Shown here one piece after another: positions 44,386 through 52,725 of a stretch of DNA of 64,000 nucleotides (position 1 is its first letter; every line of letters starts with the position of its first letter). Under the pieces are notes generated by a model. That model saw only the letters and a program-made list of their open reading frames with translations. It had not been told where the DNA came from and did not search any database. A program made the position numbers and the translations under genes. Where the stretch lies: NCBI GenBank assembly GCA_039810585.1, contig JBDHXF010000012.1:5525-69524 (forward strand), given 5' to 3'. The DNA is from JBBATK01 sp039810585 (GTDB lineage: Bacteria; Bacteroidota; Ignavibacteria; Kapaibacteriales; NICIL-2).

Positions 44386-45957
44386 ATGAAACGCAGAGAC
44401 TTTATTTCGCGCAGTGCCAGTGGACTTGCTCTTGCAGGCATTGCTTCCGGCATCAGCGGTGCGCGCATGCGCGCTTTAGCCTCATCGCCGGTGCTCAATC
44501 AACTCCAGAAACTTGTAGCCGGCACAGATCGCGTGCTGGTTGTAGTTCAACTTGCTGGTGGTAATGATGGTTTAAATACTGTCATTCCGGTGGATGACAG
44601 TGTGTACTACAACAGTCGTAAGAATATCAGCATTGCCAAAAACCAAGCCTTGTCACTGCGCGACGGCTTGTCGCTACACCCGGCGATGACGGGCTTCCAC
44701 GATCTGTTTCAGGATGGTCGCCTCAGCATCGTGCAAAACGTGAGCTACCCCAATCCCGATCGCTCGCACTTCCGCGGCACCGACATCTGGCTCTCCGCCA
44801 CCGACGCCGATGTGTTCAAGAATACGGGCTGGATGGGACGGTACCTCGAAACTCTGGCACCAGGCTTTCCCACAACCATGCCGGCTGAGCCATTAGCCAT
44901 CCAAATCGGTGAGAGTTTGTCGCTCGGCTTCCGCAGCGATGCCGGTTCTCTTGGCATTACCTTCCGCGATCCGGTGTCGTTCTACAACTTGGTCGACCAG
45001 GGCGAGAACACCGACTACGATGCCTCTCCCAGCACGTCGGGAGGAGCAGAATTAGACTTCGTCCGCTCCGTCGAAAAGGCATCCGAGGTGTATTCCAAAG
45101 TCGTCAAAGCAGCTGCCGATAAAGTCAAAACCAATAAGGTAAGCTATCCCACCAGCAACCCGCTGGCGCAGAGCTTACAGATTGTGTCACGCCTCATCGC
45201 CGCCGGCCTCGGCACGCGCATCTATTTGGTGAATATCAACGGCACATCTTTCGACACGCACTATAACCAAGGTGGCGCCAGCGGCGCACACGCAACATTA
45301 CTCAGTTACCTAAGTGAAGGGATCAAACTATTCTTGGATGACTGCGAGCAACTGGGAACTGCCAACAGAGTGGCAGGAATAACTTTCTCGGAATTTGGTC
45401 GCCGCGTTGCCGAAAACGGTTCACTCGGAACCGACCACGGCACAGCCGCGCCGATGTTCGTATTTGGAAAGAGTATTATTCCCTCGCAAATATTGGGTCA
45501 CAACCCCGACCTCGTCAACCTCGACGAACGCGGCGATTTGTTGGTCCAGTACGACTTCCGTCAGATCTACTCCGCCGTCCTCAAACAATGGTTCGGCTCC
45601 GACACGTCAACGGAATCCCAAGTGCTCTTCCGCGATTTTTCCGACCTGCCGCTGTTCGATATCGGGTCGGACGTCCGCTCCGAAGACAACTCCCTTCTGC
45701 AAAACTCAATGCAGATTAACCCTAATCCTGCCTTCGATCAGGCACTGCTGCACTTCAACCTGCCCATCGCCGCCGAATGCAGCATCGACCTCTATGACCT
45801 ACGCGGTCAACGCCTGTTCAACATCGCGCAAGCGAGCTTTAACGCAGGTGACCATTTTAATACGATCCCGCTTCGCGGCATCAACCCGGGAACATACTTC
45901 GTCCGCATCCGCGCCGCACACATGGATCAAATGAAGGCACTGCAAGTGGTGAGATAA
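44386..45957 (+). CDS. DUF1501 protein with Tat signal and T9SS sorting domain
   Basis: 523 residues from the ATG at 44386; AGGAG is six bases upstream. The N-terminus MKRRDFISRSASGLALAGIASG is a twin-arginine signal, implying folding before export. The DUF1501 core (sulfatase/alkaline phosphatase superfamily) includes VLVVVQLAGGNDGLNTVIP, HPAMTGFHDLFQDGRLSIVQ, SFDTHYNQGG and FSEFGRRVAENGSLGTDHGTAAPMFVFG. The last ~80 residues, INPNPAFDQALLHFNLPIAAECSIDLYDLRGQRLF ... PGTYFVRIRA, are a type A T9SS domain, so a Tat substrate appears to be handed to T9SS. The two export signals on one protein are noteworthy. Confidence 0.93.
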   Translation: MKRRDFISRSASGLALAGIASGISGARMRALASSPVLNQLQKLVAGTDRVLVVVQLAGGNDGLNTVIPVDDSVYYNSRKNISIAKNQALSLRDGLSLHPAMTGFHDLFQDGRLSIVQNVSYPNPDRSHFRGTDIWLSATDADVFKNTGWMGRYLETLAPGFPTTMPAEPLAIQIGESLSLGFRSDAGSLGITFRDPVSFYNLVDQGENTDYDASPSTSGGAELDFVRSVEKASEVYSKVVKAAADKVKTNKVSYPTSNPLAQSLQIVSRLIAAGLGTRIYLVNINGTSFDTHYNQGGASGAHATLLSYLSEGIKLFLDDCEQLGTANRVAGITFSEFGRRVAENGSLGTDHGTAAPMFVFGKSIIPSQILGHNPDLVNLDERGDLLVQYDFRQIYSAVLKQWFGSDTSTESQVLFRDFSDLPLFDIGSDVRSEDNSLLQNSMQINPNPAFDQALLHFNLPIAAECSIDLYDLRGQRLFNIAQASFNAGDHFNTIPLRGINPGTYFVRIRAAHMDQMKALQVVR

Positions 45958-45992
45958 TCGGCATAGCACGTCGGTAACGAGGCGTCATGCTC

Positions 45993-46236
45993 GTAGGGAC
46001 GAATAATCATTCGTCCGACACACGAAGGTCACACACCCTTTTGCATCCTTCGTCCCTCCATGCTAAAGCATGGAGTTACAATTCCAATGCCAGCAGGTTC
46101 AACCGCCGACCGCAGCTAAAGCCGCGGCGGCTTCTGGACGCAGATGATAAGACCACAAGGCAGGCGCAGCTTCAGCTGCAGCCGCCGTTGACGGGAGGAT
46201 GCCACCGGAATGATAACCCCAAGCTTCAGCTTGGGG
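45993..46236. repeat. Composite palindromic repeat element, copy A (long form, 244 bp)
   Basis: It starts with a GTAGGGACGA/TCGTCCGAC palindrome (45993-46019), continues through ACACACCCTTTTGCAT, and then a 181-bp core (46056-46236) with four hairpins in order: CTCCATGC...GCATGGAG, CCGCAGC...GCCGCGG-type, GCGCAGC...GCTGCAGC-type, and CCCCAAGC...GCTTGGGG. Loops carry TAAA or TTCA. Confidence 0.9.
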
Positions 46237-46338
46237 GAGACGGTATATGTGGTGCGAGCTGCGATCGTCTCTCAAAGCTTCAGCTTGGGGGTGACGGTAA
46301 GGATAGTGCGTGCTGCCATGGCCTCTCTACGCCAGCCT

Positions 46339-46519
46339 CTCCATGCTAAAGCATGGAGTTACAATTCCAATACCAGCAGGTTCAACCGCCGACCGCAGCT
46401 AAAGCAGCGGCGGCTGGTGGGCGCAGATGATATAACCACAAGGCAGGCGCAGCTTCAGCTGCAGCCGCCGCTGACGGGTGGATGGCAACGGATACATAAC
46501 CCCAAGCTTCAGCTTGGGG
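46339..46519. repeat. Composite palindromic repeat element, copy B (181-bp core)
   Basis: Same four hairpins in the same order as copy A and exactly 181 bases from CTCCATGC to GCTTGGGG. It lacks the leading GGGACGA palindrome. Confidence 0.9.
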
Positions 46520-46680
46520 GTGACGGTATAGATAGCCCGAGCTGCGATCGTCTCTCCAAGCTTCAGCTTGGGGTGACGGCATAGATAGTGCGAGCTGCGA
46601 TCGTCTCTCCAAGCTTCAGCTTAGGGTTGACGGCATAGATAGCACGAGCTGCGATCGTCCCTCCATGTTTCAGCTTGAGG
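46520..46680. repeat. Tandem satellites of the last composite hairpin
   Basis: Three further copies of CCAAGCTTCAGCTTGGGG-like hairpin plus TGACGG, ATAGATAG, GAGCTGCGATCGTC (about 55-base period) follow copy B, decaying to TGTTTCAGCTTGAGG. One such unit also follows copy A at about 46237-46290. Confidence 0.8.
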
Positions 46681-46713
46681 CTAACGTATATGCGGAGCGT
46701 GCTCCCTACCATC

Positions 46714-46748
46714 CACGTGCGCGAAGCGCGCGTGAATAAGAAATCTCC
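46714..46748. repeat. Dispersed GC hairpin with AT-rich flank (copy d)
   Basis: CACGTGCGCGAAGCGCGCGT followed by GAATAAGAAATCTCC; the reverse complement GGAGATTTCTTATTC matches copy c at 37181 exactly over 15 bases. Confidence 0.65.
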
Positions 46749-46767
46749 GGAGCGACGGAGCTATGTT

Positions 46768-47232
46768 TTACAGGCGATGAATTTTCTCGATGATGGCGCT
46801 GGTGGATTTACCGGGAACGAAGGGCAGGATGCGGACTTCGCCGCCGTGGGAGCGGACGACGTCTGCGCCGACGACGGAGTTGGCGTCGTAGTCGCCGCCT
46901 TTTACCAATACGTTTGGCAGGCAGGTGCTGATGAGTTCGAGGGGGGTGTCTTCGTGAAAGAGACAGACGTAATCCACAGCGCGCAGGGCGTCGAGAACGG
47001 CGGCGCGATCGTCTTCGGAATTTACGGGACGCGAGGGACCTTTTAGGCGTTGCACGGAGGCGTCGCTGTTGAGTCCCACCACCAACACATCGCCCAGCTC
47101 GCGGGCTTGGGCAAGGTAGCTCACGTGACCGCGATGCAGGATGTCGAAACAGCCATTGGTGAACACCACGCGACGACCCTCATCACGGATGCGCTGACAC
47201 AGCTCAGCAAGCTCTGAACGACTGACGATCAT
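46768..47232 (-). CDS. rfaE2: D-glycero-beta-D-manno-heptose 1-phosphate adenylyltransferase
   Basis: 154 residues, the stand-alone C-terminal half of HldE. It transfers AMP to heptose 1-phosphate, making ADP-heptose for the LPS inner core. The nucleotidyltransferase motif VVFTNGCFDILHRGHVSYLAQAREL (HxGH) is diagnostic, as are GLNSDASVQRLKGPSRPVNSEDDRAAVLDALRAVDYV and the C-terminal PGKSTSAIIEKI. The kinase half is not adjacent, so the two steps are encoded apart. It is last of the fliW-csrA-response regulator run, 54 bases after the regulator. Confidence 0.95.
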   Translation of the reverse strand: MIVSRSELAELCQRIRDEGRRVVFTNGCFDILHRGHVSYLAQARELGDVLVVGLNSDASVQRLKGPSRPVNSEDDRAAVLDALRAVDYVCLFHEDTPLELISTCLPNVLVKGGDYDANSVVGADVVRSHGGEVRILPFVPGKSTSAIIEKIHRL

Positions 47233-47286
47233 GGAATGCTCTGGGGGAGTTGAATAGTACGTGCGCGCCTTCGGCGCAGCAGCAAA

Positions 47287-47979
47287 TTAACGACGATTGG
47301 TGCGTTTGAGGAGTTCGCGCAGTTCAGCCTCGTCCGGCATTTCGGCAGAAGCGCGGCGCAGACCGGTGTTGAGGCGACGGTGGGTGACGGAGAATTCGGG
47401 TGTCTTGGGTGTTTTCGAATGCTCGTTTTTATCCGCCGCATCGTCGTGCTTGGGTTGTACGTGCAGCGAACCGGGATCGCTCGCTTGTTGCGAGGGCGTG
47501 CGCAAGTACGCAGTGGTGGCATCGGTTCCAAGCAGGGAATCGAGCTCGGCATCACTGGGACTGTGCTGCTGATGATGCTCAGACGGGAGCAGATCGGGCG
47601 AGAGAACCTGCACGAGTTTATCGTGAATGGAAGCGCGGGTGAAGGGCTTGTGGATGAAGCCGTCGGCACCGAAGCTAACGGCTTGTCCGAGCGTTTTTGG
47701 ATCCGGTGCGGCAGTAATCATCAGCACCGGAATGGCGCGTGTGCAGGAAATGGATTTGAGCAAACGCAGGGTTTGCAGACCATTAATTTCCGGCATCACG
47801 ATGTCGAGAATAATCGCTTCCGGTTTTTCGTCCACCGCAATGTTCAGCGCTTCAAAGGCATTGGAGGCAAAATGGGCTTTGAGACCATAGCTCAGCAGAA
47901 TCTTTGCAAGGATGCGTTGCATCCAGGAATTGTCATCCACAATGAGTATGGATGCGGCTTCTGCGTCAGTTCGTGCCAT
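47287..47979 (-). CDS. Response regulator, receiver domain with unclassified tail
   Basis: 230 residues. The receiver domain (about 10-130) has the acidic pair DD (15/16), phosphoacceptor Asp 59 in AIILDIVMPEING, a conserved Thr in LMITAAPD and Lys in FIHKPFT, so it should be phosphorylated by a histidine kinase. The tail (130-230) is Ser/Pro/His-rich and low in structure, with no DNA-binding domain, and ends in a short charged helix (MPDEAELRELLKRTNRR). It lies 29 bases after csrA, which suggests a link to post-transcriptional or motility control. The kinase is not adjacent. Confidence 0.9.
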   Translation of the reverse strand: MARTDAEAASILIVDDNSWMQRILAKILLSYGLKAHFASNAFEALNIAVDEKPEAIILDIVMPEINGLQTLRLLKSISCTRAIPVLMITAAPDPKTLGQAVSFGADGFIHKPFTRASIHDKLVQVLSPDLLPSEHHQQHSPSDAELDSLLGTDATTAYLRTPSQQASDPGSLHVQPKHDDAADKNEHSKTPKTPEFSVTHRRLNTGLRRASAEMPDEAELRELLKRTNRR

Positions 47980-48008
47980 GAATAACGAGTGCGAACACTA
48001 CACGGTGA

Positions 48009-48329
48009 TTAATTCTTCTTCTCGGTGGCTCGAGCGCCGTTCTTGCGATGACGCATGCTCACCACGGTGTCGATGCCTTCGCCCGGTGTGGGCAGCGCGC
48101 TCGACAAATCCAGAGAACCAAAGGCGTCCTGCAAGGCAGCAGCGTTGCTCTGCACTGCTTGCTTATTCATCTCGATAATTTTATCGTAGACTTCACGACG
48201 GTGCACAGCGATATTCCGTGGAGCTTCAATACCAACGCGAACAATACCACGATCGAAACTGAGAATGGTGACCGTTATCGAGTTCCCGATGGTAATGACC
48301 TCGCCTATTTTACGTGAGAGTACCAGCAT
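48009..48329 (-). CDS. csrA: Carbon storage regulator CsrA
   Basis: 106 residues: the canonical CsrA core MLVLSRKIGEVITIGNSITVTILSFDRGIVRVGIEAPRNIAVHRREVYDKI (RNA-binding strand 1 LVLSR and the GIEAP-x-x-I-x-V-x-R-x-E segment), followed by an extra ~40-residue basic tail of unknown use. It represses translation by binding GGA sites in mRNA leaders. AGGA precedes the ATG, and fliW ends only 15 bases upstream. The FliW-CsrA pair is the classical switch in which free FliW binds and inhibits CsrA. Confidence 0.96.
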   Translation of the reverse strand: MLVLSRKIGEVITIGNSITVTILSFDRGIVRVGIEAPRNIAVHRREVYDKIIEMNKQAVQSNAAALQDAFGSLDLSSALPTPGEGIDTVVSMRHRKNGARATEKKN

Positions 48330-48344
48330 AGTTGAATCCTTTCC

Positions 48345-48779
48345 TTATGCTTTCGTTTGTTTTCCAAGTGGTTGATTGGGGACGTAACGGTCGGACGATA
48401 AGATGATCTGCTTTCCGCTCAGATCCGATGTGTCGAGAATGACGGGTGCCTTCATGTTCACCGTCATGCCACTCTGAGCCAACGTGACAATCACCAGCGT
48501 GCCATATCGAGATCGATCCTGATATTCCTTACCGGCAGAGTATTGGGCATCCAAGAGATGCGGACTAATCACCGGGAATCCGATTTCGGTTTGGTCTAAG
48601 CTAATGAGCCATTGAAGCGGCGCTGAGGTATCGTCTGCGATGAGGACGTACTCGTGTAAATCTTCAAATCCTAAAAGACCGTCGGGAAAACGAAAGATAT
48701 GATGGGGTTCTACATGCAGTTCACCGAACTGCCTGGTCATAACAATCCTCACGTCCTTGTGCTCCTCTTGCAACACCAT
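48345..48779 (-). CDS. fliW: Flagellar assembly factor FliW (CsrA antagonist)
   Basis: 144 residues with the FliW pattern IFRFPDGLLGFEDLHEYVLI, LQWLISLDQTEIGFPVISPHLL and NMKAPVILDTSDLSGKQIILSSDRYV. FliW normally binds either flagellin or CsrA, so flagellin export frees FliW to inhibit CsrA. AAGGA supports the ATG at 48779. It is first in the fliW-csrA-response regulator-rfaE2 run. No flagellin, hook or motor genes are in the window, so the cell may be flagellated elsewhere or use FliW for another partner. Confidence 0.95.
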   Translation of the reverse strand: MVLQEEHKDVRIVMTRQFGELHVEPHHIFRFPDGLLGFEDLHEYVLIADDTSAPLQWLISLDQTEIGFPVISPHLLDAQYSAGKEYQDRSRYGTLVIVTLAQSGMTVNMKAPVILDTSDLSGKQIILSSDRYVPNQPLGKQTKA

Positions 48780-49015
48780 TGTGAATCCTTTCTCAGCAGA
48801 TTTAAACTACTCTTGGAACCGGAATGTTCCATCGACACGAGAACCACTCCTTTCCACAGTGCGTGGCACTGCGTGTCGTGCGTCTATCCATGACGCGGAA
48901 AGGTGTGTGTGGCGACTTTCGAATACATATCGGACGCCAGCCAAAAAACTGTACAACTCGGCATTGCTTTGATTTCTGCCTTAATTTGTCGCTCCTACGG
49001 CTTGTTTTTGCGTCA

Positions 49016-50632
49016 ATGAAGCGTTTTCTCCTCCTTTTTGCAGTCGTGCTGATGTCTTTCAATACGCAGGCCCTTCGGGCTCAGCGTACGATCAGGCACA
49101 TCAGCTTCGAGAAGAAGGATGTGTTTGATACCACGCAGAATGATTGGTTTTTTGCTGCCGGACTTTTCAACACCCTGCATACGACCACCCGCGATTATGT
49201 GATTGAGGACGAGTTGTTGTTTCAAGAAGGGGATGAGCTGGACGACGACGTGCTGGACGAAACGGAGCGAAACTTGCGGCGCACCGGCCTTTTTACTGCC
49301 GTTCGTATCACCACTACCGACGTTGGTGAAGATCAGGTTGATGTTGTGGTGCATACCCAAGACAAATGGTCGACTATGGGTGCCGTACTGTTCGGTACCG
49401 GAGGTGGTGCCACCCAGTATGGTGGTTCTCTCAGCGAGGAAAACCTTGCCGGCACGGGAATCCTGCTGGGAGGTCAGGCTTTGCACCGCAGTGAAAACAA
49501 TATCGGATGGCAGGGTTACGTGAATGTTACCGCCAGGCGTCTGGCTCGCACGAATGAAACGTTGCAACTGCAAATTCAGTCCAATCGCTTACGCACAGAC
49601 CAGTTACTGAGCCTCGACTTACCCTATCGAACCTTGCACTCTCCGCTGGCTTTTGATGTGAGTGTGCAGAATTCCTACGGTGATGACTTCTATTACAACG
49701 ACGGTGCTGCGCCCAAGCTCTTACCCTTCCATGTCCGCAAAGGAAGCGCATGGATTTCCGGTGCCACCACCGAGGGGGATCGATACTATTGGTCTGCCTT
49801 GCTATCCATCGAAGACGTGCACCGCCTGAGCTCGGAATTCCGTCAGGCCTACGACAACTCAGGCAAGATCTTGTTTTCGCTGGGTTCGCTGCGACAATCT
49901 TTTGCTGCGATGCCATTAGTCGACAGCTATGATCAGCGCGACCTTACGACCGGAGCCTGGGGGCAGGCAACGTTTGGTTACATTTTCCCCATGAATGGCG
50001 ATGGAGAGCGATTGGTGTACGTTGGTGCGCGAGCCGAAGAGTCGGGTCGCTTTCGTAACAACACCCTCTACCTCTACGGTATGGCAGAAGCCGCGTCAGC
50101 CTTTTCGTATTCCAGTGGTCGCTATACCTCGGTGGAGAGTGTGGGTTTGGGACACTACTTTCTCACTCCCGGCATCGTCCTTACCGCTCGCATGCACCAA
50201 CAAACTGTCTGGAATTGGAATGCCTTCCACCAGCTCATCCTCGATAACGACATGGGGCTGCGTGGCTACCCGCTCAACCAACTGTCCGGCGATAACCGTC
50301 TGCTCTCGAACATCGAACTCCGTTTCTTCCCGCATTGGGATCTGTGGATCTTCCATCTTGGCGCCGCCGCCTTCTTCGACGGTGGTTTTGTGTGGAATCA
50401 GGGTACCGATTTGTCGTTGGTGCATATGCATAACGCGGTAGGACTCGGTCTGCGTTTTTATAATTCGAAAGTCTCCGGTCCCGCCGGTATCCTTCGCATC
50501 GATTTCGCCTATAACCTGGATGATAAGAAGTGGGCAGGAATCATCTTCTCGAGCGACCAACTTTTCAGCGCCTTTGGCTCTCACACCTTCCGCCCGCCGA
50601 GCCTAAGTGGAACAACGATTGATGTGCAGTAG
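49016..50632 (+). CDS. Omp85-family outer membrane protein (BamA/TamA-like)
   Basis: 538 residues from the ATG at 49016; the frame is open upstream into the fliW promoter region but the signal peptide begins here (MKRFLLLFAVVLMSFNTQALRAQ). Residues ~40-125 hold a POTRA-like domain (ELLFQEGDELDDDVLDETERNLRRTGLFTAVRITTTDVGEDQVDVVVHTQDKW), the remainder a 16-strand-like barrel with aromatic ends (GLRGYPLNQLSGDNRLLSNIELRFFPHWDLWIFHLGAAAFFDGG is the family's barrel motif). With one POTRA it is smaller than BamA; assembly or insertion of an outer-membrane protein or lipid is the likely role. It diverges from fliW. Confidence 0.88.
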   Translation: MKRFLLLFAVVLMSFNTQALRAQRTIRHISFEKKDVFDTTQNDWFFAAGLFNTLHTTTRDYVIEDELLFQEGDELDDDVLDETERNLRRTGLFTAVRITTTDVGEDQVDVVVHTQDKWSTMGAVLFGTGGGATQYGGSLSEENLAGTGILLGGQALHRSENNIGWQGYVNVTARRLARTNETLQLQIQSNRLRTDQLLSLDLPYRTLHSPLAFDVSVQNSYGDDFYYNDGAAPKLLPFHVRKGSAWISGATTEGDRYYWSALLSIEDVHRLSSEFRQAYDNSGKILFSLGSLRQSFAAMPLVDSYDQRDLTTGAWGQATFGYIFPMNGDGERLVYVGARAEESGRFRNNTLYLYGMAEAASAFSYSSGRYTSVESVGLGHYFLTPGIVLTARMHQQTVWNWNAFHQLILDNDMGLRGYPLNQLSGDNRLLSNIELRFFPHWDLWIFHLGAAAFFDGGFVWNQGTDLSLVHMHNAVGLGLRFYNSKVSGPAGILRIDFAYNLDDKKWAGIIFSSDQLFSAFGSHTFRPPSLSGTTIDVQ

Positions 50633-50779
50633 TACAAGGCAGGAGTAGATAAAAATCGTTGCTAACAGGGTCACACCTGATCTGATGTACAGACTGACAC
50701 GATCGAGATTTCCGTCAGCAGCATTTGCGTAATTTTCTATTGTTAATCTTCTCTCTTCACCAATTTATAGGGACTCCTC

Positions 50780-51004
50780 ATGGACGAAATCGTACAACTC
50801 ATTTGCTCGAAAACGGGCATTTCAACAGAACAAGCACAAGGCGCAGTGACTACTGTCGTTGGATTTTTGAAGGACAAACTTCCCGGTGGCATCGGCGACC
50901 AGGTGGAATCCTTCATGAACGGTAGCGGCTCGGGCTTGGGTGATATGGCAAACAACCTGACCGGTGGCTTAGGTGATAAAATCGGCGGCATGTTCGGGGG
51001 ATAA
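50780..51004 (+). CDS. Small conserved cytoplasmic protein, DUF2267/DUF937-like
   Basis: 74 residues starting MDEIVQLICSKTGISTEQAQGAVTTVVGFLKDKLP, a helical pattern common in small proteins of this sort, then a Gly-rich tail (GSGSGLGDMANNLTGGLGDKIGGMFGG). AGGGAC-type sequence sits near the ATG. It is followed by a near-perfect terminator at 51033. Function unknown. Confidence 0.8.
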   Translation: MDEIVQLICSKTGISTEQAQGAVTTVVGFLKDKLPGGIGDQVESFMNGSGSGLGDMANNLTGGLGDKIGGMFGG

Positions 51005-51032
51005 GCTTGCCCAGACATTGAGCATCGTCAAG

Positions 51033-51066
51033 AAAAAAGGTCTGTCGCAAAACGACAGACCTTTTT
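51033..51066 (+). terminator. Rho-independent terminator
   Basis: AAGGTCTGTCG, five-base loop CAAAA, CGACAGACCTT, then TTT; flanked by A and T runs, so it also serves the convergent gene at 51100. Confidence 0.92.
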
Positions 51067-51099
51067 CATAACCTATTGAGCGTGCGACCCGCCTGGACA

Positions 51100-52581
51100 T
51101 TAATCCTTCAGCACTCGAACGGCAGACACGCCCCTGCAATCAACAATTTCAAGCAGATACATACCACTCGGATATGAACTCATCGGAACGCGAAGGTGAT
51201 CGGCGTTCATCAATGGTTGGCGACCAACTTCGATGCCAAGAGCGCTACGAATAATGAGCTCGCCCTGCATTGGATTGACAAAGGAGAGATGGAGTTCGTC
51301 GCGTACTGGATTAGGACTGCATCCGCTTATCGTTGTATTGTCCGCAACAGCAGCCGAAGTTTTGATGGCAGATCCCGTCCACTTAGCGGAATACACCGTA
51401 TCTGCAATCTGATCCTGCAATTGGAAGGTGGACATATTCGAGCCCACCGCAGTAGGTTGATACCACGCTGAAAAGACCGGTGAGCTTAATCCGGCTCCGA
51501 TAAACAAGGGCAAATCGAAAGCATTGACATCGAAGGAAAATCCCTGAGAGCCAACGCTGGCTTTGCCACCGGTGCCGATTTCACTCATAGCGCTTAGACT
51601 TCCGGCGTCAGAGAAGAGCAGGTCGTCGTAGAACTCATATGCCGGTGTTGTGGTGTTATCGAGGTTGACAATGGTGAAGGTCTTGGTGGACGTAGCCGTT
51701 GCGGTGTCTCCCAAATCAACCTGACCGAAGTCGATGTCCGGCAGTTGCAGTTTGGGCTGCACGCCAATACCGGTAGCCACAAAAGTGATGGGGGAGCCGG
51801 TGCTCACCGTCATGGTGATGCGTAGCGTGTCATATCCCACCTTGTGCGGTGTGAAGGTAATACCCTTGATAATCTGTTGGGCGGGAGCCATGCTCAATCC
51901 ATTGAGAGCGCTTAAATCTTCATGATCGAACTCTGTTACATCACCGCTAATCGTCACCTTCGAGATGGTCGAATTTGTGCCGCCGAGCGAGTTGCTGATC
52001 ATAAGCTGCGAAGCGCTTCCGAATTGATCGGCGCTGTACGTGCCGCCAACACGCTTGCGACCAAAGTCAATGGCGTTGCAGCCAATGCCGGGGTTGATAC
52101 CAAAACCATGCAAACGGCAAACAGAATCTACACCGGTTGCATTACTCGAAAAGGTAATCGTAGCATCGAAAGTGCCAACTTTATTCGGCGTGAATTTGAT
52201 GCTGAATCGATGCTCGTTATCTCCGGAACTAATGGTATTCACGGTAAAGGGAAAACTGGTTCCGGTAATGTCGCTAATGTCATAGACGGCCGACATCGAC
52301 GAGGGCACCAGGCCTGACATTTTGGTTACTCGTAATGTGCCGTCTCCGCGATTAACAACGCTGAAGGGATTGCTAATAAGTGCCGCCAGACCTACAGGTC
52401 GATAGCCAAAGTTGATGTCGCTCACAACAACAAGCACCTTCGATGCGGTAGGCTCATTACCGTCGCCGGGCTGGGAGCTTTGTTGAGGTTGGAGTTCAGT
52501 CGTTTTCTGCACGGGCTGCTGAGCACGTAGCGCGCTGCCAACAGAAAGGACGAATAGCAAGAGGGTAACAAATCGTTTCAT
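51100..52581 (-). CDS. T9SS-exported protein with ASH/choice-of-anchor domains
   Basis: 493 residues with a signal peptide (MKRFVTLLLFVLSVGSALRAQ). Three or four tandem ASH/HYDIN-like beta domains are seen: VSDINFGYRPVGLAALISNPFSVVN, AIDFGRKRVGGTYSADQFGSASQLMISN and LPDIDFGQVDLGDTATATSTKTFTIVN, each with the 'FG-x-V-x-x-G' opening and 'FTP-x-x-x-G' closing (IKFTPNKVGTF, ITFTPHKVGYD). The last ~75 residues form a type A T9SS sorting domain (SPNPVRDELHLSF ... SYPSGMYLLEIVD). A surface-structure or adhesion role is likely. No enzyme motif is present. It is convergent with the small gene at 50780. Confidence 0.9.
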   Translation of the reverse strand: MKRFVTLLLFVLSVGSALRAQQPVQKTTELQPQQSSQPGDGNEPTASKVLVVVSDINFGYRPVGLAALISNPFSVVNRGDGTLRVTKMSGLVPSSMSAVYDISDITGTSFPFTVNTISSGDNEHRFSIKFTPNKVGTFDATITFSSNATGVDSVCRLHGFGINPGIGCNAIDFGRKRVGGTYSADQFGSASQLMISNSLGGTNSTISKVTISGDVTEFDHEDLSALNGLSMAPAQQIIKGITFTPHKVGYDTLRITMTVSTGSPITFVATGIGVQPKLQLPDIDFGQVDLGDTATATSTKTFTIVNLDNTTTPAYEFYDDLLFSDAGSLSAMSEIGTGGKASVGSQGFSFDVNAFDLPLFIGAGLSSPVFSAWYQPTAVGSNMSTFQLQDQIADTVYSAKWTGSAIKTSAAVADNTTISGCSPNPVRDELHLSFVNPMQGELIIRSALGIEVGRQPLMNADHLRVPMSSYPSGMYLLEIVDCRGVSAVRVLKD

Positions 52582-52725
52582 ACAATCCCCTGAATGTTAT
52601 CAATGATGGTGACTCCGCCCCCGACGAGGAGTCGAATTGACGGATCTTGTAAATTATCACTTCTGGTGTTCACCGCTATGAATAGACGATGAAGTGTGTT
52701 CCACCCGTGCGGATCTGCACCATCG

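Noticed and set aside
46056..46612. Open frames rich in repeated SLHAKAWSYNSN and QLQPPLTGG
   Set aside because: They are translations of the composite hairpin repeats, not genes.
48824..49015. Longer N-terminus of the Omp85 protein from 48824
   Set aside because: It would overlap the fliW promoter and place the signal peptide 64 residues inside the protein.
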